DNA from: Lepus europaeus
Taxonomy: Eukaryota > Chordata > Mammalia > Lagomorpha > Leporidae
Length of the DNA: 64,000 bases
Direction of reading: 5' to 3'
Assembly: GCF_033115175.1 (NCBI RefSeq)
Contig: NC_084837.1
Location: 65,123,266 to 65,187,265 of the forward strand
The notes below the pieces were generated by a model, which ran no database searches, was not told where the DNA came from, and saw nothing but the letters and a program-made list of their open reading frames with translations. The position numbers and the translations under genes were made by a program. Positions 1 to 30,729 of this stretch are shown here, piece after piece. Each line of letters starts with the position of its first letter. Position 1 is the first letter of the stretch.

Positions 1-21859
<21,859 letters not shown>

Positions 21860-21885
<26 letters not shown>

Positions 21886-22120
21886 CTTGAAGGGAAACTG
21901 ACTCCCGCAGTGCTCGACCCCCGGCCGCAGGCGGCGAGTGGAAACCTGTGGCCCGGCCGAGAGGCGGAGGGCGACACTTTTGCGACGGCCCCTGAAGTCG
22001 CGTTTGACGCAGGCTCGAGCGCGGCTTCCGGTCTGCTTCCCGGAAGCGCGCGTCACGACCCGCCGGGGCCGGAGTTATTGGCTTGGAAATGTATTGGCCG
22101 TAGTGGCTGTTAGCGGCTGA
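21860..22120 (-). promoter_or_regulatory. UBR1: UBR1 CpG-rich promoter
   Basis: GC- and CpG-dense segment at the UBR1 start. Visible motifs: ETS-type CTTCCGG at 22025-22031, a near-palindromic paired ETS site CTTCCCGGAAG at 22036-22046, and two inverted CCAAT boxes (ATTGG on the plus strand) at 22077-22081 and 22093-22097, correctly oriented for minus-strand transcription. No TATA box is evident, as expected for a housekeeping gene. The exact transcription start cannot be read from sequence. Confidence 0.7.
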
Positions 22121-23214
22121 GCGGCTGTACACCTGGCCTGGGTACTAGAATCTGTTGCATCTGCGAGGTGAAAGACAACTTCAGCGTCCGTTAGAAGAGG
22201 GAGGCAACTGTCAAGAACCAGGCGAGAGCCTTGTCCTGTCTGGCCGGTCGCGGGCCGGGGGCTGCTTGGTCTCCCCACGCAGCTGCCGTGTAGCTCCGGC
22301 ACCCACAGAGTGAAAAACAAAAGTACTCGCGGCGTTTCCACCTTGAGGCGTCGAGCCCACGGGCACCTGTGCAGCATGAAGCAAGCTGACGCCCCAGTGT
22401 TGTTTTGGGGGCAGGGAATGACGAAGAATTTAAACTCATTCCCGTCGGTAGATGGAAGACGTGTCGGAGAGTGTTTACTGGGATTCCTAGTTCCAGACCC
22501 TTTAAACACCTGGTGCTATTCTGAGTCGTCTTTCAGGTTTTCACTCACATTCCAGGGAGGGGTGCAATCACCTGTCACCCTAGATCGTCCCAGACCCTAC
22601 TGCAGAAGCCTGGGCAAGTGGGTCAAAAAGTATCCATAGGACACCACTGTGCTTCATTTTAACACTAAGCTCTCCACCGCAGGAGGTGCTTAAGCCTTGT
22701 TACCATCTTATGCAACCCATGTTGAAGCATATTTCCGAACTGTTCTTGTGTGGACTTGTATCCATTCCTGCATGTGTGGACAAGAATACTACGTAAGAGG
22801 TATTCATTTTCACCTAAGACAAAAGATAACCTGTTTTCCCCGGCTTGTGGAGACACAGCTTTAGGAATAATTCCCTATGGTTTCCTAATTTGCTGCACTA
22901 AATTGTTTGGTGTGAGGACTCCTTCTGGGGTGTTTCTTGATTGAACTCTGGGAAGAAAGGCCCACAATTTTGAGTGACAGCTTGACCTAATTTGGAGTAG
23001 GATTATGAATTTGATGCTTATGCAAAGAGATACATTTTTAATAAAGTTACCTTTAGTCCAAGCAGCTTTTGTGAGTAAACAAACCACTCGTTTTGCAGGT
23101 GCCATTTTTCTGTCTGAAGCATTGTTAACAACTTAAGTACACGAGTTCTCTTCCTTGCGGCCCCCAAATAAAACTCATTTGGGGCAGCCATCCTCAGAAC
23201 TCAGTTTTTCCTGG

Positions 23215-23410
23215 GTTCTCACTTAGGGATTGTGCTGGAGGTTTCGGCTCATTAGGATCGCCTGGCATCACTGTAGTGATTCTGATTTCATTTGAAAGGA
23301 CTGGGGCCTGAGCATTAGTTTTCTTTTTCTTTTCTTTTTTTAAACACACACACACAAAAAAAACCTATTCCAAGTGATCTCAATGAGAAGTGAGAACCCC
23401 TGGGTAATTC
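23215..23410 (+). repeat. MER5A-like DNA transposon remnant
   Basis: 'ggatcgcctggcatcac', 'ggactggggcctgagcatta' and 'gtgagaacccctggg' follow the MER5A consensus order. Confidence 0.6.
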
Positions 23411-23861
23411 CATTTCAAAGGCCCATATTCTCTGGGATATTTTGTGTGGGATTAGGGCCCACCTTATTCGCCCTGTTATTCCTTGGGCAGATATATAAAT
23501 CTGTGCCACAACACATGCCCCTGAGATAAGCTTTTATAAGAAAAATAACAGGTAGAAGAGAATGTGTACTAATATTTTTGTATTTTATTGGAGACTATAA
23601 AGTACATATTTATCATATTTTATTAAATGTTTCTCCTAAATATTTTATAAAGATTTCCACGCACTTCATGATGACATTTCAACCAATGATGGACCAAATA
23701 TAGGATCGTGGTCCCATAAGATTACAATGGAGGCAAAAAATTCTTATCTTCTAGTAACATTGTATCTGTCATAATGTTGTAGTGCAACACAATATCCATT
23801 TGTGGTGATGGCCATATAAACAAACCTAGTGTATTGCCACTCTTATAAAAGTACAGCACAC

Positions 23862-24503
23862 AAGCCAGCTGTTGTGGTAGAGTGGGTTTAGCTGCTGCCT
23901 GGGATATCCCATATCCTTAGTGGAGTGCTCTGCCTCATTTCCAATCCATCTTTCTGAGAATTTGCCTGGGAGGTGCCAGAAGATGGATCAAGTACTTGGA
24001 TCCCTGCTACCCACACAGGAAACCCGGATTAAGTTCGGGGCTCCTGGCTTCAGCCCTGGATGTTACAGGCATTTGGGGAGTGAACCAGCAGATGGAAGGG
24101 CTCTCTCTGTTTCTCTCCTGTCTCTTTCACACTCTGAGTTTAGAGTAAACACTTTTTTTTGTTTGTTTGCCAGACAGAGTTAGAGAGAGAGAGAGACAGA
24201 GAGAAAGGTATTCCTTCCATTAGTTCACCCTCCAAATGGCCGCTACGGCTGGCATGATGCACCGATCCGAAGCCAGGAGCCAGGTGCTTCCTCCTGGTCT
24301 CCCATGTGGGTGCAGGGCCCAAGCACTTGGGCCATCCTCCACTGCCTTCCTGGGCCACAGCAGAGAGCTGGACTGGAAGAGGAGAAACCAGGACAGAATC
24401 CGGCGCCCCAACCGGGACTAGAACACAAGGTGCCGGCACCGCAGGCGGAGGATTAGCCTAGTGAGCCGTGGCGCCAGCCTTAGAGTAAATACATCTTAAC
24501 AAA
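23862..24503 (+). mobile_element. Old C-repeat SINE split by a minus SINE
   Basis: Body at 23862-24149, tail remnant TTAGAGTAAATACATCTTAA at 24480-24499. Confidence 0.75.
24150..24479 (-). mobile_element. C-repeat SINE, CTGTCA-tail type (minus), nested
   Basis: Inserted in the tail of an older SINE. Target duplication TTAGAGTAAA at 24140-24149 and 24480-24489. Confidence 0.92.
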
Positions 24504-24596
24504 AAGAAAAGAACAGTGATACAATTATATACAGTACATAATACTTGATAATAAATAACTATGTTACTGGTTTATGTATTTACTACCCTATACTTT

Positions 24597-24941
24597 TTTT
24601 TAAAAAGGTTTTATTTATTTATTTAAAAGTCAGGGTTTACAGAGAGAGAAGGAGAGGCAGAAAGAAAGAGAGAGAGAGGTCTTCCATTCACTGGTTCACT
24701 CCCCAATTGGGCACTACGGCTAGAGCTGCGCCGATCCGAAGCCAGGAGCCAGGAGCTTCTTCTGGGTCTCCCACATGGGTGCAGGGGCCCAAGGACTTGA
24801 GCCATCTTCTACTGCTTTCCCAGGCCACAGCAGAGAGCTGGGGATCAGAAGTGGAGCAGCCAGACTCAAAGCAGCACCCATATAGGATGCTGGCACTGCA
24901 GGCAGCAGCTTCACCTGCTACGCCACAGTGCCAGTCCCTAT
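24597..24941 (-). mobile_element. C-repeat SINE, AATAAA-tail type (minus)
   Basis: Target duplication CCTATACTTT at 24587-24596 and 24942-24951. Confidence 0.92.
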
Positions 24942-24976
24942 CCTATACTTTCTATCATTGTTTTAAAGTGCATCCC

Positions 24977-25348
24977 GGCCGGCGCCACAGCTCACTAGGC
25001 TAATCCTCCGCCTGCGGCGCCGGCACACTGGGTTCTAGTCCTGGTCGGGGTGCCAGATTCTGTCCCAGTTGCTCCTCTTCCAGGCCAGCTCTCTGCTGTG
25101 GCCCAGGAATGCAGTGGAGGATGGCCCAAGTGCTTGGGCCCTGCACCCGCATGGGAGACCAGGTTAAGCACCTGACTCCTGTCTTTGGATCAGCGTGGTG
25201 CGCCGGCTGCAGCACGCCAGCCGCGGCGGCCATTGGAGGGTGAACCAACGGCAAAGGAAGACCTTTCTCTCTGTCTCTCTCTCTCACTGTCCACTCTGCC
25301 TGTCAAAAAAAAAAATTAAAAATTAAATAAAAGACTTAAAAAAAAAAA
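24977..25348 (+). mobile_element. C-repeat SINE, CTGTCA-tail type
   Basis: Target duplication AAAGTGCATCCC at 24965-24976 and 25349-25360. Unusually long, complex A-rich tail. Confidence 0.94.
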
Positions 25349-25641
25349 AAAGTGCATCCCTCCTGCTTACGAAAAAGAAAAGGTTGACTGTAAAACAGGC
25401 TACTCTGTTACACTGGCAGCAGCTGCAAATGTCTTGGGTTTGCTGCCCCTTTTGATCACATAGAAGTCATGTGGAGTGACTGACCTGGACCATTTTAAGT
25501 TTGTGTAAGTACACTGGTATGCACACAATGGTGAAATTGCCTAACTATGCAGTTCTCAGAGATGTGTCAGTGAAGATTACATGAAGAATGTAAGAATAAC
25601 ATAATGAATACTAATACACCCACCACAATTTTGGGAAATAA

Positions 25642-26048
25642 AGGGGGCAGGCCTAGCAGTTAAAATGCTGGTTTGGGGCCGGCGCCATGGCTCACTTGGT
25701 TAATCCTCTGCTCGAGGCGCTAGCACCCTGGGTTCTAGTCCCGGTTGGGGAACCGGATTCTGTCCTGGTAGCTCCTCTTCCAGTCCAGCTCTCTGCTGTG
25801 GCACAGGAGGGCAGTGGAGGATGGCCCAAGTGCTTGGGCCCTGCACCCGCATGGAAGACCAGGAGGAAGCACCTGGCTCCTGACTTTGGATCGGCGCAGC
25901 GCGCCGGCTATGGCGGCTATTTGGAGGGTGAACCAAAGGAAGGAAGACCTTTCTCTCTCTCTCTCTCTCACTGTCTAACTCTGCCTGTCCAAAAAAAAAA
26001 AAAAAAAAAATGCTGGTTTGGACACCAACACCCTGTATCAGAGCATTT
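25642..26048 (+). mobile_element. Old C-repeat SINE head split by a young SINE
   Basis: 'ggcctagcagttaaaatgct' head at 25642-25676, continuing as 'acaccaacaccctgtatcag' at 26022-26048. Confidence 0.65.
25677..26006 (+). mobile_element. C-repeat SINE, CTGTCA-tail type, nested
   Basis: Perfect 15-bp target duplication AAAATGCTGGTTTGG at 25662-25676 and 26007-26021. Confidence 0.94.
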
Positions 26049-26379
26049 TCTTTTCTTTTTTTTAAAGATTTATTTTATTTATTTGAAAGAATTACAGAGG
26101 GAAGTCGAGACAGAGAGAGGTCTTCCATCCGCTGGTTCACTCCCCAGTTGGCTGCAATGGCCGGACCTGCGCTGATCCGAAGCCAGGAGCCAGGAGCTTC
26201 TTCAGGATCTCCTTCGCAGGTGCAGGGGCCCAAGGACTTGGGCCATCTTGTACTGCTTTTCAGGCCATAGCAGAGAGCTGGATCAGAAGTGGAGCAGCTG
26301 GGACTTGAACCAGCACCCATATGGGATGCCAGCACCTCAGGTCAGGGCTTTAACCTGCTGTACCACAGCGCCGGCCCCC
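26049..26379 (-). mobile_element. C-repeat SINE, AATAAA-tail type (minus)
   Basis: TTTTAAAGATTTATTTTATTT start, ACCACAGCGCCGGCCCC end. Confidence 0.92.
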
Positions 26380-26384
26380 ACTTT

Positions 26385-26665
26385 AACTATTTTAAGTGTA
26401 CATTTTAAGTGTAGCATTAAGTACATTCACATTGTGCAACCATAATTACCATCCACTTTCAGAACGATTTTTCCTTTCACAAAACTGAAACTCTGTAGCC
26501 ATTAAACACAAACCCCCTTCTCACTCCACCCAGCCTCTGCAGCCATCATTCAACTTTCTGTTTGAATTTGACTATTCTGGGTATTCCATCTAAGTGGAAT
26601 CATACAGTATTTGCCTTCTCTCTGAATTATTTCACTTAGCATAATGTCCTCAAGGCTCTATGATT
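26385..26665 (-). repeat. L1M fragment (minus)
   Basis: 'attgtgcaaccataattacc' and 'ttcacttagcataatgtcct' are typical of old L1 read in antisense. Confidence 0.7.
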
Positions 26666-26769
26666 TCTTTTGCAGTTATTTTGGGTTTCCTGCGCACAGC
26701 ATTAATTACCTACATTAAATTCTCCTCAAACTTTTGTTGTACAAAGGAAGGGATGCTACTTCAAAAGCT

Positions 26770-27261
26770 TATAAAAGACATCTGGTATGTGCCAATGTTC
26801 ATAGCAGCGTCACTCACAAGAGTCACAAGGTGGAAACAACCCAGGTGTCCATCAACAGCTGAATAGATAAACAATGTGCTACATATATTCAGTGAAATGA
26901 TGCAACCTTAAAAAGGAAGATTCATACACATGCTACAACGTGGATGAACCTTGAGGACATTAGGTTAAGTGAAATAAGCCAGATTTAAAGGATACATGCT
27001 GTATGATTCCATGAGTCAAGTCTGACTATGTAGTCAAAGTCCCAGAGACAAGAAAGCAGAGTGGCGGTTGTCAGGGCCCGGCAGGGGTGGGAGAAGGATG
27101 CAGAATTAATGTTTAATGGGTATAGAGTTTCAGTTTCAGGTGATGAAGAGGTCTGGAAATAGTAGTGGCAGTTGCAAAACAGTATGACTACTTAATACCA
27201 CCTAACTGCACACTTTAAAATGGCTAACAAGGTAAATTTCATACATATTTTATCACAATTT
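26770..27261 (+). repeat. L1M ORF2 3' end and 3' UTR (sense)
   Basis: 'gtggaaacaacccaggtgtc' and 'taagtgaaataagccag' are L1 ORF2 landmarks. It partly repeats, inverted, the same L1 interval as the preceding minus fragment, so it is a separate insertion. Confidence 0.75.
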
Positions 27262-27274
27262 AAAAAGCAATTTA

Positions 27275-27608
27275 GGCCGGCGCTGTGGCTTAACAGGCTA
27301 ATCCTCTGCCTTGCGGCACCGGCACACCGGGTTCTAGTCCCGGTTGGGGCGCCGGATTCTATCCCGGTTGCCCCTCTTCCAGGCCAGCTCTCTGCTATGG
27401 CCCGGGAAGGCAGTGGAGGATGGCCCAAGTTCTTGGGCCCTGCACCCCATGGGAGACCAGGAGAAGCACCTGGCTCCTGGCTTCGGATCAGCGCGATGCG
27501 CCGGCCGCAGCGGCCATTGGAGGGTGAACCAACAGCAAAAAGGAAGACCTTTCTCTCTGTCTCTCTCTCTCTCTCACTATCCACTCTGCCTGTCAAAAAA
27601 ATAAAAAT
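27275..27608 (+). mobile_element. C-repeat SINE, CTGTCA-tail type
   Basis: Perfect target duplication AAAAAGCAATTTA at 27262-27274 and 27609-27621. Very close to consensus. Confidence 0.95.
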
Positions 27609-27621
27609 AAAAAGCAATTTA

Positions 27622-27955
27622 CTAGGCTGGCATTGTGGAGCATCATTTAAGCTGCTGCTTGTAATGGCAGTATTCCATATGAAAGTGCTGGTTTGAGTCT
27701 CAGCTACTTCTCTGCTAATCCAGCTTACGCCTGGGAGAGTAGCAGATCAGATGATCGCACCACGTGCTTGGGCCCTGCCACTCATGTGGGAGACCCGGAT
27801 GGAGTTCCCGGTTTCTAGCTTCTGCCTGGGCCAGCCCTGACTGTTACAAGTATATGGGAAGTAGACCAGAGAATGAAGATCTCTCTCCCTTCTCTTTATG
27901 TCTCTCCCTCTCTCTCTGGTACTAACTTTCAAATAAATAAATAAATATTTTAAAA
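27622..27955 (+). mobile_element. C-repeat SINE, diverged
   Basis: 'ggctggcattgtggagcatc' head, TTTCAAATAAATAAATAAAT tail; directly abuts the previous SINE's target duplication. Confidence 0.85.
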
Positions 27956-28088
27956 TATTTAAAACTCTTTACACAAACCAAATCATTTTAATCACATTAT
28001 GTTAGCTCTCTATAGAAATGACTTTGCAGGACAATGACTTAATAGTTATGTATTTTTTAACAAGATCAACATAAGAAATGGTGACTTG

Positions 28089-28425
28089 GGCTGGTGCTGT
28101 GGTATAGCGGGTAAAGCCACCGCCTGCAGTGCCGGAATCCCATAAGGGCGCTGGTTCGGGTCCCAGCTGCTCCATTTCTGATCCAGCTCTCTGCTATGGC
28201 CTGGGAAAGCAGCAGAAGATGGCCCAAGTCCTTGGAACCCTGCACCTGCGTGGGAAGACCCAGAGGAAGCGCCTGGCTCCTGGTTTTGGATCAGCACAGC
28301 ACGGACAGTTGCGGTCAATTGAGGAGTGAACCAGTGGATGGAAGACCTTTCTCATTCTCTGCCTCTCCTTTCTCTGTATAATTCTGACTTTCAAATATAT
28401 AAAATAAATCCTTTTTTTATAAAGA
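28089..28425 (+). mobile_element. C-repeat SINE, AATAAA-tail type
   Basis: Perfect 16-bp target duplication AAGAAATGGTGACTTG at 28073-28088 and 28426-28441. Confidence 0.94.
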
Positions 28426-28499
28426 AAGAAATGGTGACTTGAAAGAAGTTCTATGAGAGTCATGAATTGAATTTTTGGCTATTGGTGGCAGGATACATT

Positions 28500-29015
28500 A
28501 TATTGTTAACTGTCCAATAAATTCTCTCTTGACTTCAGTTCAAGGGTGAGTTTGCTTTCTTGGTGAATTTCTGCCTGCTTTAGTAACCAAGAGTGTAGGA
28601 TTCAGGCAAGAGTAGGGCACTGGGTTTACTGCTTCGGCTTGTTTTTCAGTGGATGCTCCAGGAAAGCCCATCTTACACAATCGTATTCAGAGGAGGCCAG
28701 AACACCACGAACAAGGAAAGCTGCAGGAAACCAGTCTGAGTCAGATTTTTGAGCACACAAGGAATAAAGATGTGTATCGCAAGCAGGAAGGCTCTCTGGC
28801 TGCTCCTGTCCCCGCATCCTGCAGACTCCTCTGACCCTCACTATAAAAGCTCCAGCAAACTTCCCAGGGAGGCAGTTTCTTCAGGGAACTATAGCTTCCT
28901 GTTGTCATATTCATCACAAATAAAACTTTCCTCTGCGCATCTCCAGTTTGAGGTTGATTATTTAGTAACATCCCAAAGGAACAGACTCCTTGTGTCCACT
29001 AACATTTTCTTTCAG
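28500..29015 (+). mobile_element. Possible solo LTR of an endogenous retrovirus
   Basis: LTR-like order: TATAAAA at 28842-28848, then a poly-A signal AATAAA at 28919-28924 about 75 bp downstream. No flanking viral genes and no clear TG...CA termini or duplication. Could equally be unique sequence. Confidence 0.35.
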
Positions 29016-29407
29016 ACAACTAGAAATCTATTTACCTTTGACTGTCAGGGCCTGGGAGACATGGATTATGCTGAATTGTAATAAATAGCTGGCCAAACCG
29101 GATTTGCCTTGAGAACCATTAACTATCATTAAACTGGTCTACTTAGACCATTCCTCTAGGTGTGAAGTTAGGCCCAGCCAATCTGAAACACTCACTGTCT
29201 CAACAGGCCTTGTATTTTCTTACCTTAATGCTTTGGTTCATGTTTCTAGGCTTTGATAGAAAGTGCTTCTCTTTACCAAAACTCCAATTTCCACCAGCCA
29301 GAAACACTACTCTTCCTATGTATGACACTTCCTTCATTAAACATTCCTTGATTTTTTCCAAAGATGTGACCTACCTCTCCTGATTTTAATATGCTTCCAG
29401 CCTTTTA

Positions 29408-29845
29408 TGAGGGTTCTTCAGAAAGTTCACGGACTTAAAAGTTCATGGGAATTAAAAGATAAATTTATGGGGTCTGGAAGTGTGTCACAGGAGGTTAAGT
29501 CACAGCTTGCAACACAATATTCATATACCATATTGGAGTGCCAGTTTCAGTCCCGGCTTCTCTACTTCTGATCTAGCTTCCTGCTAACGCACCTGGGAAG
29601 GAAGCAGAGGAGAGCTGAAGTACTTGGTTCCCTGGTACTCCTGTGGGAGATGGGAATGGAGCTCCTGGATTTGGCCTGGCCCAGCCCTGGCAGTTGCCAA
29701 CATTTGGGGAGTGAACCAGCAGATGGAAGACCTTTCCCTCTCTGTCTCTCCCTCTCTGTCACTCTGCCTTTCAAATAAATATCTTAAAAAAGAAAGATAC
29801 ATTTATGGTGCAAAAATAATTTGAAACCAATTGTGGTAAATAAGA
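29408..29845 (+). mobile_element. TIR-type DNA element copy 1, split by a SINE
   Basis: 'acggacttaaaagttcatgg' then AATTAAAAGATAAATTTATGG. Resumes after the SINE at 29793 ('ggtgcaaaaataatttgaaa'). The same family occurs at 41900 and 54468. Confidence 0.65.
29471..29792 (+). mobile_element. C-repeat SINE, diverged
   Basis: Target duplication AAAGATAAATTTATGG (29455-29470) versus AAAGATACATTTATGG (29793-29808). Confidence 0.9.
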
Positions 29846-30214
29846 TTTTTCTTATATTACACTTACTTGTGTATTTCTCTCTCCTACATAAGCTCCTAAG
29901 GTAATGAACAATAGCAATTTCTTTCTTTGCAGTTCTTTAAGTTTTCTGCCTTAGATCGATGTCTTCTACTCCAAAGTACTCAAAACGTGCTTACGGAATT
30001 GAAATTGGCACAAATACTGGCACTCTATCCCAAGGAAAGTACTCGAAGGGGGCTTTTAAAAAAATGTGCTATTTGTATAAAAATGCTGGTTCAGAACAGC
30101 AACACATAATAAGCAATCCAAAAATTCAACAGCAAGGGAGCGGTTAGATAAACTAAGGTCTGGGCCAGAATCTTACTCTGCTCCTGGCCCATTTAAAAGG
30201 CGTCCTCACTCGTA

Positions 30215-30360
30215 CTCACTTTGATTCTCACAACAACCCTGCGAAGTACACACAGAGAGGTTGTCATTACCTCCGCTTCACAGGAAGGAAACCGCCCCAC
30301 CGGGGTCGGGAATGACCGGCCCAGGCGGAGCCAGGACTCTAGCCCCTGCCTGCCGGGTGA
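30215..30360 (+). repeat. MIR/L2-type ancient repeat abutting the TMEM62 CpG island
   Basis: The pattern 'ctcacaacaaccct', 'cagagaggtt' and 'gagccaggactctag' follows the well-known MIR/L2-related core in order. The match is from memory and divergent. Confidence 0.6.
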
Positions 30361-30364
30361 AGGC

Positions 30365-30549
30365 GTCAGCCTAGGTGCAGGCGCAGGTGCAGGCGCAGGC
30401 GAGCGCGCCTCCGCAGGCCGAGTGTCCGGCCCGGCCCCGACACCATAGAGTCCGGAAGTGCGGACGGAGCGGCTCCCGGGGGCGGGGCGGTGGGCACAGC
30501 TCAGTCCCGCCGGGGACCAACGAGGGTTGCGCCCCGACTGGCGGGCGGG
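30365..30549 (+). promoter_or_regulatory. TMEM62: TMEM62 CpG-island promoter
   Basis: Very CpG-rich segment upstream of the TMEM62 ATG. Visible motifs: a perfect ETS/GABP core CCGGAAGTG at 30452-30460 and an SP1-type GC box GGGGGCGGGGCGG at 30478-30490. No TATA box. The island continues over exon 1 to about 30970. Confidence 0.7.
30374..30401 (+). repeat. GGYGCA hexamer tandem repeat in the TMEM62 promoter
   Basis: GGTGCAGGCGCA repeats with alternating T/C at the third base, a little over four hexamers. A short minisatellite likely to vary in copy number. Confidence 0.75.
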
Positions 30550-30729
30550 ATGGCCGCAGCGCTGGCCCTGCGGGTGGTCGCGGGGCTGGCGGCCGCGGCG
30601 GTGGCGGCCCTGCTGCTGGAGCACTACGGCCTGGCCGGGCCGCCGTCGCCGCTGCCCCGGCCCCGCGCCCCCCGGAGGCCGCACCCCGCGCCGGGCCCCG
30701 GAGACAGCAACATCTTCTGGGGCCTGCAG
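30550..30729 (+). CDS. TMEM62: TMEM62 coding exon 1 (codons 1-60)
   Basis: Starts at the first ATG of the frame, in a GGCGGGATGG context (G at -3 and +4). It encodes an Ala/Leu-rich signal anchor followed by a Pro/Arg-rich linker ending DSNIFWGLQ. The donor is CAG/GTGACA. The frame is open upstream, but only via a GTG at 30490, not an ATG. Confidence 0.95.

Larger units (their letters stand above)
23690..25400 (+). repeat. Ancient interspersed repeat, interrupted by SINEs
   Basis: Pieces at 23690-23860, 24510-24596, 24942-24976 and 25349-25400 read as one old repeat ('gtcccataagattacaatgg', 'atgttactggtttatgtatt', 'gactgtaaaacaggc'). Family not assigned. Confidence 0.45.
21886..30549. other. 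UBR1-TMEM62 divergent spacer
   Basis: About 8.66 kb between the two start codons. The parts not covered by listed repeats (about 22120-23200, 23420-23680, 25420-25630, 28440-28500, 29020-29400, 29840-30200) show no convincing exon or RNA gene. The distance is too large for a classical shared bidirectional promoter. Confidence 0.8.

Noticed and set aside
26385-27261. Second twin-priming L1
   Set aside because: The minus and plus parts cover overlapping L1 sequence (the 'cttagcataatgtcc' region appears in both, inverted), so two separate old insertions are more likely.
28649-28834. Small frames on both strands near 28.6-29.1 kb
   Set aside because: No recognisable protein, no splice support, and possibly inside an LTR-like repeat.
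30490-30549. In-frame upstream extension of TMEM62
   Set aside because: It begins with GTG, not ATG, and lacks the conserved N-terminus; 30550 is the first ATG in frame.
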